A stretch of DNA of 64,000 nt from Leptospira sp. GIMC2001 (GTDB taxonomy: Bacteria > Spirochaetota > Leptospiria > Leptospirales > Leptospiraceae), in the NCBI RefSeq assembly GCF_028462125.1, contig NZ_CP115468.1, positions 3,031,559 to 3,095,558 of the forward strand, written 5' to 3'. Shown here in pieces: positions 27,019 to 38,633 of this stretch (the first letter of the stretch is position 1; every line of letters starts with the position of its first letter). The position numbers and the translations under genes were made by a program. A model generated the notes under the pieces. That model ran no database searches. It worked only from the letters and a program-made list of their open reading frames with translations, and was not told the origin of the DNA.

Positions 27019-27777
27019 TTACTCTCCGCCACCTGGAAGAAATCCGCCACCGTTTACAGAAAGTATATGACCTGTGATAAAAGAAGATGCATCACTTGCA
27101 AGGAAAGCAACAGCGTTCGCTATATCTTCAGGTTGTCCTGGTCTTTTGAGTGGAATACTATTTGAAATACTTTTTTTAATTTTTTCAGGGATTGCATCAG
27201 TCATTTCTGTTGCGATAAATCCTGGAGCAATTGCATTCACTCTAATATTTCTTGAAGCAAGTTCTAATGCACAAGCTTTTGTAAAACCGATCACTCCTGC
27301 TTTGGATGCAGAATAATTAGTCTGTCCAATGTTTCCGTTCTCTCCTGCAATAGAAGATAGATTGATTACAGATCCACTTCTTTGTTTCATCATATATTTG
27401 ATTGCTGCTTGAGTACATAGATAGGTGCCAGTAAGGTTTACTGCAATTACAGAATCCCATTGCTCTTTCTTCATTCTCATAAGCAAAGTATCTCGTGTTA
27501 TTCCTGCGTTATTTACCAAGATATCAACCGATCCATATTCTTTGTTACAAGCTTCGATCAATCCTAAAGCTTGTTCATCTTTGGAAATATCACCAACATA
27601 AGCTAGTGCTGGATAACCCAATTTTTTCAATTCTTCAGCGCATGCATTGGTTGCTTCTGGATTCATATCAGCTACAACAAGTTTTGCACCCAACGATCCT
27701 AATTTCATTAGTGTTGCTTTACCAATTCCTCTGGCGCCGCCTGTTACAATTGCTGATTTACCTTTCAAATCTATCAT
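27019..27777 (-). CDS. fabG: 3-oxoacyl-ACP reductase
   Basis: NADPH-dependent reductase of fatty acid elongation. The 252-residue short-chain dehydrogenase has the cofactor motif TGGARGIGKA, NNAG, catalytic Ser in INLSSIAG, and YSASK with the catalytic Tyr and Lys. The late segment NAIAPGFIATEMT is typical of FabG. It is 36 bases downstream of plsX and 165 bases upstream of the acpP ATG; that gap is AT-rich and probably carries an acpP promoter, though I see no clear consensus. Confidence 0.95.
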   Translation of the reverse strand: MIDLKGKSAIVTGGARGIGKATLMKLGSLGAKLVVADMNPEATNACAEELKKLGYPALAYVGDISKDEQALGLIEACNKEYGSVDILVNNAGITRDTLLMRMKKEQWDSVIAVNLTGTYLCTQAAIKYMMKQRSGSVINLSSIAGENGNIGQTNYSASKAGVIGFTKACALELASRNIRVNAIAPGFIATEMTDAIPEKIKKSISNSIPLKRPGQPEDIANAVAFLASDASSFITGHILSVNGGGFLPGGGE

Positions 27778-27812
27778 ATTTTACCTCTTATTTTATGCTT
27801 ATTTTAAAATGA

Positions 27813-28820
27813 TTATAATCTTACTTCTGCCATTCTATCTGCAATCTTCTGATTCATCTTATGTTCAGCACATTCACTGATCACTCGAACGGCATTCTTA
27901 ACAGCGACAGCATTGGATGAACCATGACCTATCATACAGATTCCTTCAACACCAAGCAATAGAGCTCCACCATGCTCCGCGTAATCGAGTCTTTTCTTAA
28001 CTGCAGTGAATGTTGGCTTGAGAAGAAGCGCTCCCGTTTGTGCGAGGCTTGATTCTTTTATACTATTTTTGAGAACGTTAAAAATGGACTTTGATAATCC
28101 TTCGGTCGCTTTGAGAACTATATTGCCAATAAATCCATCACAGACTACAACATCAACTTTTCGCCCAGATCCATACAAATCTCGACCTTCAACGTTCCCG
28201 ATGAATTTAATATTTTTTACTTTTTTTAATTTCTCAAAAGCTTTGAGACTAACATAAGAACCTTTTTTGTCTTCTTCACCATTGGATAATAAACCAACCA
28301 ACGGCTCTTCAATTCCCAGAATATCGCGAGCATAGATCTCGCCCATAAGTGCAAATTGTACTAAATATTCGGGTTTACAATCAACATTTGCTCCAGCATC
28401 CAACAATACCATCGAACTTCCATTCTCTCTTGGTATGGGAGCAGCAATTGGCGGGCGCATAACTTTATTTATACGACCCATATGAAGCAAAGCTGCAGCC
28501 ATCGTCGCACCTGTATTACCAGGTGAGAAAATGCCTACACATTCTTTCTGTGCAACTAATTTAACTGCTTGAACAATTGAAGAATCTTCCATTGCTCTAA
28601 CAGCAACAGATGGAGAGTCATTCATGTCTATGATTTCGGACGCGTGCACGACTCGAATTTTATTCGAATCGTATTCGTATTTGAGCAAAATTTCTACAAG
28701 GTCCTCTTCTCTTCCGACAAGAACCACTTTGTAACCCCATTCATTGGAGGCATTTACGGCACCTTCTACGATGCATTCCGGGCCGTAATCTCCGCTCATC
28801 GCGTCAACAGCGACCCACAT
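27813..28820 (-). CDS. plsX: Phosphate acyltransferase PlsX
   Basis: Makes acyl-phosphate from acyl-ACP, starting phospholipid synthesis. The 335 residues begin [13 protein letters not shown], match the family motifs [19 protein letters not shown] and [15 protein letters not shown], and end with the conserved [14 protein letters not shown]. The length is standard. It starts at ATG 28820, seven bases after the rpmF stop, a coupling found in many bacteria, and leads into fabG. Confidence 0.96.
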   Translation of the reverse strand: MWVAVDAMSGDYGPECIVEGAVNASNEWGYKVVLVGREEDLVEILLKYEYDSNKIRVVHASEIIDMNDSPSVAVRAMEDSSIVQAVKLVAQKECVGIFSPGNTGATMAAALLHMGRINKVMRPPIAAPIPRENGSSMVLLDAGANVDCKPEYLVQFALMGEIYARDILGIEEPLVGLLSNGEEDKKGSYVSLKAFEKLKKVKNIKFIGNVEGRDLYGSGRKVDVVVCDGFIGNIVLKATEGLSKSIFNVLKNSIKESSLAQTGALLLKPTFTAVKKRLDYAEHGGALLLGVEGICMIGHGSSNAVAVKNAVRVISECAEHKMNQKIADRMAEVRL

Positions 28821-28826
28821 AGCCGG

Positions 28827-29027
28827 TTATTCTTCCGGTTTGTCTGCTTTAACTTTTGGTTGTAGGACTACCCTATCTTTGTAGAAACCGCAGTAGGGGC
28901 AAACTCTGTGGGACAGCACAAATGATCCGCAATTTTTGCAGGATGATAAATTTGGTTTCCCAATTGCTTGATGGGATCTTTTACTTCTTACCTTCGATTT
29001 GGACTTTCGTCGCTTCGGGACAGCCAT
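28827..29027 (-). CDS. rpmF: 50S ribosomal protein L32
   Basis: Structural protein of the large ribosomal subunit. The 66 residues start [12 protein letters not shown] and hold a zinc ribbon CKNC...CPYC, the metal-binding form of L32. A ribosome binding site GAGGAA lies before the ATG. A small hairpin CTGGA-CCTC-TCCAG sits in the 70-base gap after hisG. The rpmF-plsX pairing is widely conserved. Confidence 0.96.
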   Translation of the reverse strand: MAVPKRRKSKSKVRSKRSHQAIGKPNLSSCKNCGSFVLSHRVCPYCGFYKDRVVLQPKVKADKPEE

Positions 29028-29098
29028 AACATTCCTCGGAAATTCATTCTAGAATACTTTTTTACAATGATTCTGGAGAGGTCCAGGGAAACAACTGA

Positions 29099-29713
29099 TT
29101 ATTTTTGGATACGACTTACGAAGTCCATAACTTGCTCTCTTTTATTGTAAAAAGAGGATCGATTGCAAACCAATCTCGCAGTTGATTCCAAAATTACTTC
29201 AATTTCTTTCATTCCGTTTGCTTTTAGTGTCTGTCCAGTAGATACCAGATCGACAATGCAATCAGCTAGTCCAACCAATGGTGCGAGTTCAATAGATCCG
29301 TACAATTTGACCACTTCACAACTAATCCCTTTAGCGAAGAAAAATTTTCGAGTGAGCTCAGTATATTTAGTGGCTACTTTAACTTTGGACAATTTGCTTA
29401 GAGGATGAAAATCAGGTTTACCAGCAAGACTAAGACGACATGCTCCAATTCCCAAATCATGAACTACCATGAGATCGTAGCCACCTTCTTGGATTATGTC
29501 CCAACCAACAATGCCAGCATCAGCTGCACACTCTTCAACATAGGTCGGAACATCTTGTGACCTAACAAACAATAAACGGATATTACTTTTGGTATCGAGA
29601 TAAGTAAGTTCTCTTGATTCTTCGGGAGGTTTAGAAAAAAGCAGACCCTTAGAAACCAATAGTTCTATTGATTCATCCGCAAGTCTGCCTTTGGGGAGGG
29701 CTATCGTGAGCAT
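29099..29713 (-). CDS. hisG: ATP phosphoribosyltransferase, short form
   Basis: First enzyme of histidine synthesis, joining ATP and PRPP. At 204 residues it is the short form, which lacks the C-terminal regulatory domain and normally needs the HisZ subunit. Seen motifs include the start [26 protein letters not shown], and the PRPP loop [15 protein letters not shown]. No hisZ or other his gene lies in this window. Its start overlaps the stop of the upstream TPR gene (TGATG). Confidence 0.95.
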   Translation of the reverse strand: MLTIALPKGRLADESIELLVSKGLLFSKPPEESRELTYLDTKSNIRLLFVRSQDVPTYVEECAADAGIVGWDIIQEGGYDLMVVHDLGIGACRLSLAGKPDFHPLSKLSKVKVATKYTELTRKFFFAKGISCEVVKLYGSIELAPLVGLADCIVDLVSTGQTLKANGMKEIEVILESTARLVCNRSSFYNKREQVMDFVSRIQK

Positions 29714-30483
29714 CAGCTGCTCTGTGATATTTTCAGTAAAAGATAGCTGGAAAGTTTCTTAATTTCTTCCAGATCTGCAGCACCTGATTGCTCGGATGCT
29801 TCTATAAGTAAAACTTTTCTAAGAGCAGCACCGGCACCAGTTTTATCGCCATTTTCTGCAAGAAGGCGACCAGTGTGATACAAACTCCAAGCTCGAAAAG
29901 AAGTGATTTCACGCAAATTTTCTAATAATCCAGATGCGGTTTGGTAATTTTTTAATGCCAAATCCTTATCATCAGCTAATTCACGATAGTTGCCCGCGAG
30001 ATAGAAAAAATAGGCTTTTGCTTCGCGAAGTTCACTGATCTCACGACCGGCTTTTTCTAGAAGTTCCGCTGCTTTTTTGTAATCTTCTTTGCCTACATAT
30101 AAGTCCGACAAAACTTTCGCAACGCGGATCTTAACATTCCCAGAAGCATCATTCTCAGCAAATGCATTCATGGTCTCAAGTTTTGTATCAACGGATATAG
30201 TGGGGTTGAGATCCCAAGACTCTAGGATAACTTCTAACTTTTCTGTAGCTTTGGTTTCTTTATAAGTGATATATTCAAAATATCCAATTACAGAAGCTAT
30301 AAGTATAAAGAAAACAAGTACTCCTGAGAATACTTGCAATCTATTTCGTTGGATTCTTCTTCCAAGTTTAATAAAAAACAGCTCAACAGCCGATCCCTGA
30401 AATTCTTCCAGGTCTCGGTCGAGAATTGCCTCTTCTTGTTGTTTAATCCTTGAAAGGTCTTTCTTCTTAAATTTGCTACTCAT
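29713..30483 (-). CDS. Membrane-anchored TPR protein
   Basis: Function unknown. The 256 residues begin with a charged cytoplasmic stretch (1-45), then one membrane helix (about 52-72), and an outward region with TPR-like helices (around [24 protein letters not shown] and [21 protein letters not shown]). The layout recalls YfgM-type TPR proteins, which assist protein secretion, but identity is not certain. It lies 2 bases after rpsA and overlaps hisG by one base, so it is part of the rpsA transcript. Confidence 0.75.
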   Translation of the reverse strand: MSSKFKKKDLSRIKQQEEAILDRDLEEFQGSAVELFFIKLGRRIQRNRLQVFSGVLVFFILIASVIGYFEYITYKETKATEKLEVILESWDLNPTISVDTKLETMNAFAENDASGNVKIRVAKVLSDLYVGKEDYKKAAELLEKAGREISELREAKAYFFYLAGNYRELADDKDLALKNYQTASGLLENLREITSFRAWSLYHTGRLLAENGDKTGAGAALRKVLLIEASEQSGAADLEEIKKLSSYLLLKISQSS

Positions 30484-30485
30484 AC

Positions 30486-32165
30486 TTACTTCAAGTTCAT
30501 AAATGAGCCAAGAGATTCTCTTGATACCTCATTGTCTTCCTTGATGTATTTAGCCATTTCTTCTCTTTCAACAGCCTTCTCATGGTCTTTGATTGAAAGT
30601 GAAATTTTCTTAGCATTGGTATCAATCTTAAGAACAGCAGTTCTTACGCTACTTCCAATTGGAAAATGCTCTTCTAGGTTCTGAGTTGTGTCTGGCGGAA
30701 CTTCAGAAATGTGAACAAGACCTTCAAAGCCAGGCTCAACTTCAACGAATACACCAAAGGATACAATCGATTTGATCTTACCTTCCACTAAACTACCAGG
30801 AGGATATTTCTTCTTGAGAGCTTCGTATGGATGCTCTGTTAGTTGCTTGATTCCACAAGAAATTCTTTGTGAATCCAAGTTTACATCAAGGATTTTGTAT
30901 TCTACAGATTGCCCTTTCTTAAGAGTTGCAGTAGGATTCTTTTCTTTCTCATCCCATGTAATATCAGATAGATGGATCAAACCTTCGATACCATTTTCGA
31001 CTTCAACAAATGCTCCGTATTTTGTGATTCCTGTAATCACTCCAGTCATCGTATTGCCTACACGAACATTGGAGCTGAGAGAATCCCAAGGGTTAGGTTG
31101 CAAATGTTTGGTGCTAAGAGAAAGTCTCCTGTTCTCAAAGTCGATATCCAATACTTCAGCTTCCACTTGCTGGCCTTTTTTCAAAAGATCTTTTGCAAGA
31201 GGAGGTTTTCTAGACCACGATAATTCTGTTGTATGAATCAAACCTTCTAAGCCGTCCATAAGCTCAACAAATGAACCGAAGCTTGTGAGCGAAGTTACTG
31301 TTCCGCTAACAATCATTCCTTTTTCTAGTTCACGTTTTGCCCATTCCCATGGATCTTCATGCATCTGCTTAAGACCAAGTGATAAACGATTGTTCTCTTT
31401 ATCTAATTCTAAGATTACAACTTCAAACTCTTGACCGATTTGGAAAAAATGTTTGAAAGGTGCAAATTTTTTGTAACTGATATCATTCTGACGAAGAAGT
31501 CCGATGACCTCATGCACTTCACAGAAAACACCAAAGTTTGCGATCTTTACAACTTTCGAAGTTACTTTATCGCCAACTTTTACTTTCTCAAGCAATCCGT
31601 CCCACTTCTCGTTGTTAGTTTCTTCGAGAAGTTTTTTACGGGATACAACGCCTGATTTATTTTTTTCATTGATTTCGATGATCTTAACGTCGATCTCTTT
31701 TGTTTTGAGTTCAGCAAGATCTTTGTATTTCATTGCGAGATGGGAAGCAGGTAGAAACAATCCTACATCTTCAACATCAAGGGTGAAACCTTTGCCTTTG
31801 ATCTCAGATACCACTTTGCCAGTAACTGGATAACCATTCGTAAATGCATCACGGATGGAGTCCCAACCCTTGCGGATATCTGCTTCTTTTTTGGATAGAA
31901 TGGCATAACCATCCACACGTCTTCGGAAAACTACCGAAAAGGTAGATCCACGTTGTGGCACGTCGCCATTGAAATCAGAGAGAGGAACTCGTCCTTCCTG
32001 TTTCTCGCCGATATCAAGAAAGACGGTATCGTCTCTTGTATCAACTACTATGCCTTCTGCAATCTGTCCTTTGGACAGTTGATTTTCTGATTCGTTTGTT
32101 TCCCACGCTTCAAAAATTTGAGCGAAGGATGCTTTGTCGGTTGAGGGGGTTTCTTGGGAATTCAA
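30486..32165 (-). CDS. rpsA: 30S ribosomal protein S1
   Basis: RNA-binding ribosomal protein that helps mRNA reach the 30S subunit. The 559 residues carry six S1 repeats, beginning near [73 protein letters not shown] and [15 protein letters not shown]; the first two are the divergent ribosome-binding repeats. The start is a TTG at 32165 with only a weak upstream site. cmk lies 51 bases upstream, the order cmk-rpsA being common in bacteria. Confidence 0.96.
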   Translation of the reverse strand: MNSQETPSTDKASFAQIFEAWETNESENQLSKGQIAEGIVVDTRDDTVFLDIGEKQEGRVPLSDFNGDVPQRGSTFSVVFRRRVDGYAILSKKEADIRKGWDSIRDAFTNGYPVTGKVVSEIKGKGFTLDVEDVGLFLPASHLAMKYKDLAELKTKEIDVKIIEINEKNKSGVVSRKKLLEETNNEKWDGLLEKVKVGDKVTSKVVKIANFGVFCEVHEVIGLLRQNDISYKKFAPFKHFFQIGQEFEVVILELDKENNRLSLGLKQMHEDPWEWAKRELEKGMIVSGTVTSLTSFGSFVELMDGLEGLIHTTELSWSRKPPLAKDLLKKGQQVEAEVLDIDFENRRLSLSTKHLQPNPWDSLSSNVRVGNTMTGVITGITKYGAFVEVENGIEGLIHLSDITWDEKEKNPTATLKKGQSVEYKILDVNLDSQRISCGIKQLTEHPYEALKKKYPPGSLVEGKIKSIVSFGVFVEVEPGFEGLVHISEVPPDTTQNLEEHFPIGSSVRTAVLKIDTNAKKISLSIKDHEKAVEREEMAKYIKEDNEVSRESLGSFMNLK

Positions 32166-32215
32166 TTTCGTCCGGATACTACTATAAATTTGCCCGGATC
32201 TTTTTCAGGAAATTG

Positions 32216-32920
32216 TCATTTGGCTTCCTGGATTCCAGACAGGATCGTTTCTATTACAAGTTTTATTGTGCGCTCATCGGTGTCAATTAAGATTGCATCT
32301 TTCGCCTGAACTAATGGCGCGATTTCTCGATTTTTGTCTGAATTGTCTCTTTCTACCATTTCATGAAAGACATCGTCCCAATTTACTGAAACATTCTTCG
32401 CCTGTAATTCGGCAAATCTGCGATTCGCTCTCTCTTTTGGGCTTGCTGTTAAGAAAAATTTATAGCGGGAATTGGGAAATACTTCGGTTCCAATGTCTCG
32501 ACCGTCCATCACTAGCTTGTGTTTTGTGGCAAGATCACGGATTCGTTCGTTCACAAAATCTCGAAATCTTCTTTTATCAGCGACAAATTTAATCTTTTCA
32601 GTGATTTGAGGAGTTCGGATATCTTGAGAGACATCAACATTATTGAGAAAAATTCGATTTTCTTTTCCTTCACCGAAATGAAGACGAATATCAATATTCG
32701 ATAGATCCAATTCTTGCTCAGCAACTTTTGTCCAATCAGGAAAACTCTGGGATTCATTACTTAATTCAAATATATTAAATAAGGCAAGAGTAAGAGCTCT
32801 ATAAAAAGCTCCCGAATCCAGATATTCGATTCCCAATATCTTACCAATTTCTCTTGCAACTGTACTCTTTCCTGAGCCTGCAGGTCCATCGATTGCGATC
32901 ACTTCATTTGAATAATCCAA
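32216..32920 (-). CDS. cmk: Cytidylate kinase
   Basis: Phosphorylates CMP and dCMP. The 234 residues show the P loop DGPAGSGKSTVAREIG, the segment YLDSGAFYRALTL, VMDGRDIGTEVFP and the Arg-rich lid (KERANRRFAELQ). The length is slightly above the usual 220-230. The gene begins 2 bases after aroA ends and precedes rpsA. Confidence 0.95.
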   Translation of the reverse strand: MDYSNEVIAIDGPAGSGKSTVAREIGKILGIEYLDSGAFYRALTLALFNIFELSNESQSFPDWTKVAEQELDLSNIDIRLHFGEGKENRIFLNNVDVSQDIRTPQITEKIKFVADKRRFRDFVNERIRDLATKHKLVMDGRDIGTEVFPNSRYKFFLTASPKERANRRFAELQAKNVSVNWDDVFHEMVERDNSDKNREIAPLVQAKDAILIDTDERTIKLVIETILSGIQEAK

Positions 32921-32922
32921 AC

Positions 32923-34221
32923 TTAACCCTCGTCCAATTTTTTCAAAATTTCAAAGAAACCAGGAAAGGATGTCTCAACCCAACTGGTTTCATCAAATTG
33001 TAAATTCAAATTGAGTAACTTACTCAATATAGAAAAACTCATTGCGATTCTATGATCCATAAATGTTTCAATTTTTACATCTGGATTCAAGGAACTTGGG
33101 GAATTGAATGAATAACCATCGGGGAATTCGTCTACTTTCACGCCTAACTTTCGCAAGTTGCTTACAACCGATTCGATTCTATCTGATTCTTTGGCTCTCA
33201 ACTCCTCAGCATTCCGTATCTCAAAACCACCTTCTGCAAATAAACCTGCAATCGTAAGAATAGGTATCTCATCAATAATAGATGGTATCAATGCTGATGC
33301 AATATCAATTCGCTTGAGTTCACTTCCTCGAATTTCAAGATCACCTGCTTCTTCTCCACAAGATGTTCTCTTATTCAAAATAGCGATTCGTCCACCCATA
33401 GCTTTTAAAACTTCCAAAATTCCAATCCGTGATGGATTCAATCCAACGTTTTCAATAATCAAAACGCTGTCTTGATCTGCAATAAGACCCAATACAATAA
33501 AAAAAGCTGCAGATGATATATCTCCGGGAATAGAAAATTTAGTTCCTGTAAAGTTATAAGGCGGTCGCATGATAAAATGAGTCTCACTCAAATGTTCGAT
33601 GTCTCCACCAAGAAATCTTAGAATATTCTCAGTATGATCTCTAGATAATTCTGGTTCATCGTAATCTAAGGTTACTCCGGATGTCATTGCAGCGAACATA
33701 AGGCAACTCTTAATCTGAGCACTTGCGATTTTGCTAATGTATTGATGATCTTGCAATTTATTTCCAACTACTTTAAGAGGAGCAAGACCTTTATCAGAAT
33801 CTGAGAATACTTGCGCACCCATCTCAATTAAAGGATCTATGATTCTTGCCATAGGTCTTTTACAAAGTGAAGCATCACCTGTTAATTCTGCATTCATTCC
33901 AGCCATTCCAGCGAGAAATCCGCAAGATAATCGAATGCCAGTTCCTGCATTACCGAAGTCAAGAGGTCTAGATGGTGATTGTAGTCCCGACAATCCCGGT
34001 GAATTTACTTGGTAAGATCCATTTGCAATCTTTGTAAATTCGACTCCTAAACTTCGGAAACTATTCATGGTGTTCAATGGGTCTTCCGCTTCTAGAAAAC
34101 CCGTACATTCTGATTTTCCTTGAATCAAGGATGAAAATAACACGAACCGATGTGAAAGCGACTTGTCTCCAGGCACAGTTATTCTGTTGGAGGAAAATTT
34201 TTGTCTATTTTTTATGATCAT
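32923..34221 (-). CDS. aroA: EPSP synthase, class II-like
   Basis: Sixth shikimate step: joins shikimate-3-phosphate and PEP to 5-enolpyruvylshikimate-3-phosphate. The 432 residues show [85 protein letters not shown] and [11 protein letters not shown]-x-H-x-E, G-D-K-S and S-A-Q-x-K are the signatures of class II enzymes such as CP4, but the loop keeps Gly (GNAGT) where CP4 has Ala. The ATG at 34221 is preferred to a TTG two codons earlier. It is divergent from the cNMP-fold gene. Confidence 0.95.
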   Translation of the reverse strand: MIIKNRQKFSSNRITVPGDKSLSHRFVLFSSLIQGKSECTGFLEAEDPLNTMNSFRSLGVEFTKIANGSYQVNSPGLSGLQSPSRPLDFGNAGTGIRLSCGFLAGMAGMNAELTGDASLCKRPMARIIDPLIEMGAQVFSDSDKGLAPLKVVGNKLQDHQYISKIASAQIKSCLMFAAMTSGVTLDYDEPELSRDHTENILRFLGGDIEHLSETHFIMRPPYNFTGTKFSIPGDISSAAFFIVLGLIADQDSVLIIENVGLNPSRIGILEVLKAMGGRIAILNKRTSCGEEAGDLEIRGSELKRIDIASALIPSIIDEIPILTIAGLFAEGGFEIRNAEELRAKESDRIESVVSNLRKLGVKVDEFPDGYSFNSPSSLNPDVKIETFMDHRIAMSFSILSKLLNLNLQFDETSWVETSFPGFFEILKKLDEG

Positions 34222-34290
34222 ATCCAATATTCTAAGCTAAAAGTATTTTACAAAAACCCTTTCCATAATGCAAGATTACTAAAAAACAAG

Positions 34291-36816
34291 ATGCCAATAG
34301 ATACAAGAACCAACAATCAAAAACTTCAAATTCAAGCGGGAGAAGTTCTTTTCCTAGAAGGCTCACCTTGCAACTCTCTCAACATTCTACACGAGGGCAA
34401 TGTCTCATTTGAGAAAAAAATAGGAGAATCAAGTATTCCTCTCTATATTTTGCCTGGACCAAATGTTACATTGGGAGCAAATTCATTATTGACCAATAGC
34501 AATTATAATTATACGATTCGATCAAGGTCAACTTGCATTCTATCAACTTATGCGATGAATGCATCATCCGTTCAGAAGACTCTTATATCTAAGTTATCCT
34601 TAGGTATGATGATTGCTAGAACTTCACTCAAAGAAATTTCAGAATTTTACAAAAAGAATAACCAAGTACGCAAACTTTCCAGCAGCATTGAGGCATTTTC
34701 TGATAATTTATCACTGGTTTATTATCTATGCAATCCTTCAGTTTTCCCAGATATCAAATTATCCGAACCAATTCCTGACGATCCCAATATTATTGATCCA
34801 GTGATTCGTTTGGTTAGAGACAATCTTTCGAATTTTCAAGAAAGAGGCGGAAGACTTCCTGATGAGCCTAATACTAAATTTCTTGAGGACAATATGTCCG
34901 AATTCCTTTTCAAGACTTACTTGGAAGAAATTGATCTAGATGATAAAGAATTTCATTTTATTCGCAAGATCTTGAATGTAAATCCTAAGATTCAAGGTGC
35001 ATTATTTGAATCTGATCCAAGCTTAATGATCCATTCCTTGGAAAAATTGTCAGATACATTTACTGGTTTAAACAATCTTCTCCAAGCTGAAGCAGAAAAC
35101 CTACAAAATCTGTTGAATCTGTATGGAGGAGATGAATATAGCTTAATAGAAAAATATTTATTAATAACAGAACTCTTGGAAACTGGATACTCAACTTTAT
35201 CACCTACTGTGGTGGTTCCAATAATGGAGTCAGTAATTAGAAAAGGTGAAGGATTCTATTCAAGTTATAAATCAATTTTTGGTTCTCCTTACCTTCAAGT
35301 AACCGACGGTTTTCAAAAATTAAAAGATAAGACTCAAGCTATTGGACAGAAATTCTCGGGTGAGATTGAGACTTCTAAGAAAGCGGCTTCTTCCAGTTCC
35401 ATTGGTGCAGGTATTGATATTTCTGCGGTCAAGGCAGAATTGCAAAACTCAGCAAGTCAGATTTTGAACTATGCAAGTCTTCCCGCAGAAGCAGTCAAAG
35501 AATTCTCTGCTTTGATGATTAAACTAAAAAGTCTCAAGAATCCGCTTGATTCCGAACCTGATATAAGAAAGCTTCGTCGCAATATAACAAAAACATATTG
35601 GGACGTTTATCGAAGTTGCTTTGTTAAAAATTTAACTTCCGGAACAAATGGCCCGAAACCCGTTCAACTCATGATGCAATTTGGATTTTTCGACGAAAGT
35701 CTGTTAGATGATGAACATATCGGTTTTCTCGCATCCAATCTAAATCCGTCACCGCGTTATAGTGAACCAGTTCCAGTTCATTATGGAACCGAATGGCTCA
35801 ATCAAGTATACAATAAACAAGTTCCTACATCCATCGATGAGCTTGGGCAGACTTTTTTCGAAAAAGTAAAATTGGAATCCAAAGATGTAAACTATAAGAA
35901 GGAGAGTGACCTTCCTCCGCATTTAGATTCACCTGAAGCAAGACTAGCATACGAAATGCAAGCTATGTATGAACCGAATGCTCGACTAACATCGGGCGGT
36001 CCCGCAACACATCTTCCTATTCTTACTCGTTATCATGTATCCATTCCTCTGGATAAATGTTTTGTAACCAAAGAGAACGTTTACAAAACTATTATGGATA
36101 TCCTGAATGTGGATTATACAGCATTCAATCGCGAGATCATCTATAAAAATGAACCTCTAGGGATCCGATCTGAATTCATTCAAAAAAGTGTTATTCCAGA
36201 TCTCATTGTTATACCATCGATTGGACCAAAGATAATGATGTGGCAAGACCTCTCTATTTTCCGTGGAGCAGGTTCTAAAGAATCAAGAGGTAGAATCATT
36301 GTCCCTCATTTTGTTACTGGAGATCTTAAGACAATGTTGCTTGAGACGATTGCCGCTTTCCGTTGGGAACTCTGCAAAAATATTCTAGGACCTGATTGGA
36401 ACAATGTTGGTATGCCTTCTATAACCGCAGACTATACGGACTACGTTCAATTCTTTAAAAAGAATAAAGACCTATCCATTGAAATAAAAGAAAAGTTGTC
36501 AGCAGAATTTAAAAGATTTAGAACAGATCGAGATAAATTTGCAAATGATTATCTGCTTTGGATGAAATATGAATCTGAAGGTGTCCAAAGATTGAATCGT
36601 GTTGTCCGAGCAATATTCTACCGACATATTCCATTCCATAAAGATATCCGAGATAAGATCTCAACACAACCTGCTTATATGGAATTGCAAAACAGATTTA
36701 AGAATATTAGAAGCCGGCAGCATAAAGAACACGAGAATCGTTACAAAAAGTACGCAAACGAAGCTGGAATGCTACCCGATGTCTTACAAGAGAATCTAAA
36801 TTATTATTTAGTGTAA
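34291..36816 (+). CDS. Large protein with degenerate cyclic-nucleotide-binding fold
   Basis: Function unknown; 841 residues from the ATG at 34291. Residues about 12-110 look like a cNMP-binding beta barrel ([23 protein letters not shown] is the typical entry). The phosphate cassette reads [17 protein letters not shown] and lacks the Glu and Arg that hold cyclic phosphate, so ligand binding is doubtful. The remainder is mostly helical without a motif I can name. A Ser/Ala-rich stretch lies near residue 365, and a well-structured C-terminal third contains [21 protein letters not shown] and several Trp. An upstream TTG at 34201 would overlap aroA and is rejected. No signal peptide or membrane helix is seen. 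It stands alone on the plus strand. Confidence 0.75.
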   Translation: MPIDTRTNNQKLQIQAGEVLFLEGSPCNSLNILHEGNVSFEKKIGESSIPLYILPGPNVTLGANSLLTNSNYNYTIRSRSTCILSTYAMNASSVQKTLISKLSLGMMIARTSLKEISEFYKKNNQVRKLSSSIEAFSDNLSLVYYLCNPSVFPDIKLSEPIPDDPNIIDPVIRLVRDNLSNFQERGGRLPDEPNTKFLEDNMSEFLFKTYLEEIDLDDKEFHFIRKILNVNPKIQGALFESDPSLMIHSLEKLSDTFTGLNNLLQAEAENLQNLLNLYGGDEYSLIEKYLLITELLETGYSTLSPTVVVPIMESVIRKGEGFYSSYKSIFGSPYLQVTDGFQKLKDKTQAIGQKFSGEIETSKKAASSSSIGAGIDISAVKAELQNSASQILNYASLPAEAVKEFSALMIKLKSLKNPLDSEPDIRKLRRNITKTYWDVYRSCFVKNLTSGTNGPKPVQLMMQFGFFDESLLDDEHIGFLASNLNPSPRYSEPVPVHYGTEWLNQVYNKQVPTSIDELGQTFFEKVKLESKDVNYKKESDLPPHLDSPEARLAYEMQAMYEPNARLTSGGPATHLPILTRYHVSIPLDKCFVTKENVYKTIMDILNVDYTAFNREIIYKNEPLGIRSEFIQKSVIPDLIVIPSIGPKIMMWQDLSIFRGAGSKESRGRIIVPHFVTGDLKTMLLETIAAFRWELCKNILGPDWNNVGMPSITADYTDYVQFFKKNKDLSIEIKEKLSAEFKRFRTDRDKFANDYLLWMKYESEGVQRLNRVVRAIFYRHIPFHKDIRDKISTQPAYMELQNRFKNIRSRQHKEHENRYKKYANEAGMLPDVLQENLNYYLV

Positions 36817-36893
36817 AATATTGCTAAGTATTGAGTCGTAATTTGTTGCAAATTCCAATTCTATTCTATAACTACTAAAGTTATAAGAATGCT

Positions 36894-37580
36894 TCACATT
36901 TCTTCTACGAAGTAAGGACGAGTGTATTCACGTATGATTTCGATCACAAATCTTCCCCAAGATTTGGGATCATCTTGTGAGAGGTTTACTTGCTTCATTT
37001 TCGGGAAATAAGATTGAGGTTTGTAGCCTGAATGAGTCAGTTCAATCACTCGTATATAAGTATCAATTCTCTTTACACGTACGAAGTTGATTGTTTCATT
37101 CTGTAACTTTTCTTTAGGAATGTATCCAACAATGATGAGCTTAGGGAAAAGGTTTTTCTTAAGCAATTCAATAAAATCCGTGAAACTATCAACCCGGTCA
37201 ATAAATCCTTCGTAAGCGCCCCCACCCAAGTTCATAATCTGGGTTACAATATCCATTGTGAAAGAAATTCCTTCGGGGGTATCCATATCAGAAATGATTA
37301 CAATTCCTTCATCCGGTTGAAAAGTCTTAAGAACATAATCCCCTTTGAAAGATCGCCTGAGCAATTTCGCAGAAGATACATCAATCTCTTGCGCTTTCTG
37401 CAGGATTGGTTTACCGGATGTGTCCAGAACGGGTTCTCTAGTTATGATATATCTTTTCTTTGCAGCATTTTGATTCATTACACGAAAAGCTTTTACCTTT
37501 TCTTCCAATTCATCTAAACTGCAATATCCAATTTTTAATACGTTTTCACGCGATTTCTTGGCTGTTTCTGATTCTTCCAT
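36894..37580 (-). CDS. Conserved cytoplasmic protein of unknown function
   Basis: No family recognised. From the ATG at 37580 the protein has 228 residues, soluble, with alternating strands and helices. An internal region [30 protein letters not shown] looks like a regulated alpha/beta core, and [14 protein letters not shown] resembles a Rossmann-type strand-turn, but there is no nucleotide-binding signature. AGGA stands 3-4 bases before this ATG. A TTG or other start at 37637 would run into the divergent gene's leader and add a hydrophobic stretch unlike the rest. It is divergent from the 37640 gene by about 60 bases. Confidence 0.65.
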   Translation of the reverse strand: MEESETAKKSRENVLKIGYCSLDELEEKVKAFRVMNQNAAKKRYIITREPVLDTSGKPILQKAQEIDVSSAKLLRRSFKGDYVLKTFQPDEGIVIISDMDTPEGISFTMDIVTQIMNLGGGAYEGFIDRVDSFTDFIELLKKNLFPKLIIVGYIPKEKLQNETINFVRVKRIDTYIRVIELTHSGYKPQSYFPKMKQVNLSQDDPKSWGRFVIEIIREYTRPYFVEEM

Positions 37581-37639
37581 TGTCCTATGACGACCGTAGG
37601 TTATTATTGAAAAAATAGTGGAAAAAGGAAAGCACAAAT

Positions 37640-38068
37640 TTGTCTAAACTATTAAGGATGCTTAACAAATTTAAAATTTTCTTAATGATCATGATGTCTG
37701 GAGCTTATTGTGCATCCATTGACTTTATACCTGAACATGATTATCAATTAGCCAATCCAGAATATAAAAAAACGAGCTGGGATGAAGTGGAAATTTACTT
37801 ATCTAGACCTGACAAAAGAATCAATATTCAGGGTCTTATCAAAGTTAAAGATTTCGATGGCACCGGTCGTTTCCAAGACTACCACAGCTATTTAAAAAAA
37901 GAAATGTTCCGAAAGAAAATGGACGGGGTCTGGATGGATACAATCAAATTCAGCTCAGTAGATGATGCAATTTTTCAAACTATGGATCAACGCGGTAATG
38001 TTACTCATAGTTATGCGGGAGAATCAAAAATCAAAGTCTGGCAAGGATACGCATTCCGGAACAAATAA
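37640..38068 (+). CDS. Small exported protein, possible lipoprotein
   Basis: Function unknown. Translation from TTG 37640 (AGGAAAG about 10 bases upstream) gives 142 residues with an N-terminal hydrophobic segment ending SGAYC (Cys23), which could be a loose spirochaetal lipobox or a plain signal-peptide end before ASID. An ATG at 37658 would still keep most of the signal. The mature part is polar with aromatic residues ([23 protein letters not shown]). It is followed after 2 bases by the DUF1285-like gene, so they form a two-gene unit. Confidence 0.65.
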   Translation: MSKLLRMLNKFKIFLMIMMSGAYCASIDFIPEHDYQLANPEYKKTSWDEVEIYLSRPDKRINIQGLIKVKDFDGTGRFQDYHSYLKKEMFRKKMDGVWMDTIKFSSVDDAIFQTMDQRGNVTHSYAGESKIKVWQGYAFRNK

Positions 38069-38070
38069 GT

Positions 38071-38565
38071 ATGACTCGTAAATTTGACAGTGAAATCATG
38101 GTTAACTCTTCAGACAAATGGATATTTCGTGGAAATGAAATTCATCAAGAAGATATATTGAACTATTTTAGAAAGAACTTAAAACAAGATAGCATTGGAG
38201 TCTATATAGACAATCGGTTTGGCGAACTTGCAGAAAACGGTTATGTTCTTTTACAAGGATACCCTTATCATGTGACGACAATCATCGAAGAGAATAACGA
38301 ATTGATATTCGAGACGGATCGAGGAATAAAACTAAATATTGATGATGTACAGCTATTTAGAAATCAGGAAGGCAATATTGTTGGGCATAAAAATGAGGAA
38401 GACAAAATCTTATTTCGCTTTAGCATCAATGCTTCAACAAAGTTGTCAGAATGGCTAGAAGAAGACGGAGATGAATATAAAATTCAGTTTCAGAATCGAT
38501 CTGTTCCTCTTCCGGAATTCAAAAATTCAATAGAAATTTCTCTACCATCAAGTTACGAAAACTAA
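38071..38565 (+). CDS. DUF1285-like protein
   Basis: Soluble protein of 164 residues. The N-terminal pattern, SSDKWIFRGNEIHQEDILNYF then NLKQDSIGVYIDN and later a VTTIIEENNELIFETDRG segment, resembles DUF1285: D-G-x-W-x-x-x-G-x-x-I, then L...D..G.Y, then a strand pair. No catalytic motif is known for that family and none is visible. The likely co-transcribed partner upstream is an exported small protein. The match is by eye and should be treated as tentative. Confidence 0.6.
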   Translation: MTRKFDSEIMVNSSDKWIFRGNEIHQEDILNYFRKNLKQDSIGVYIDNRFGELAENGYVLLQGYPYHVTTIIEENNELIFETDRGIKLNIDDVQLFRNQEGNIVGHKNEEDKILFRFSINASTKLSEWLEEDGDEYKIQFQNRSVPLPEFKNSIEISLPSSYEN

Positions 38566-38633
38566 TAATCTTATAAGAATTCTCGATTTATAAATTGACC
38601 AAATCAATCTCTTTCGAATTCGGATTAGATTGC

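Noticed and set aside
30772..31236. 154-codon plus-strand frame opposite rpsA
   Set aside because: Antisense of S1 repeats; no start signal, no recognisable domain.
34201..34290. TTG-initiated extension of the cNMP-fold protein
   Set aside because: It would overlap the start of divergent aroA, and the barrel begins only after residue 31.
36867..36885. Hairpin TATAACT/AGTTATA between convergent genes
   Set aside because: AT-only stem with no T-run on either strand; too weak to call a terminator.
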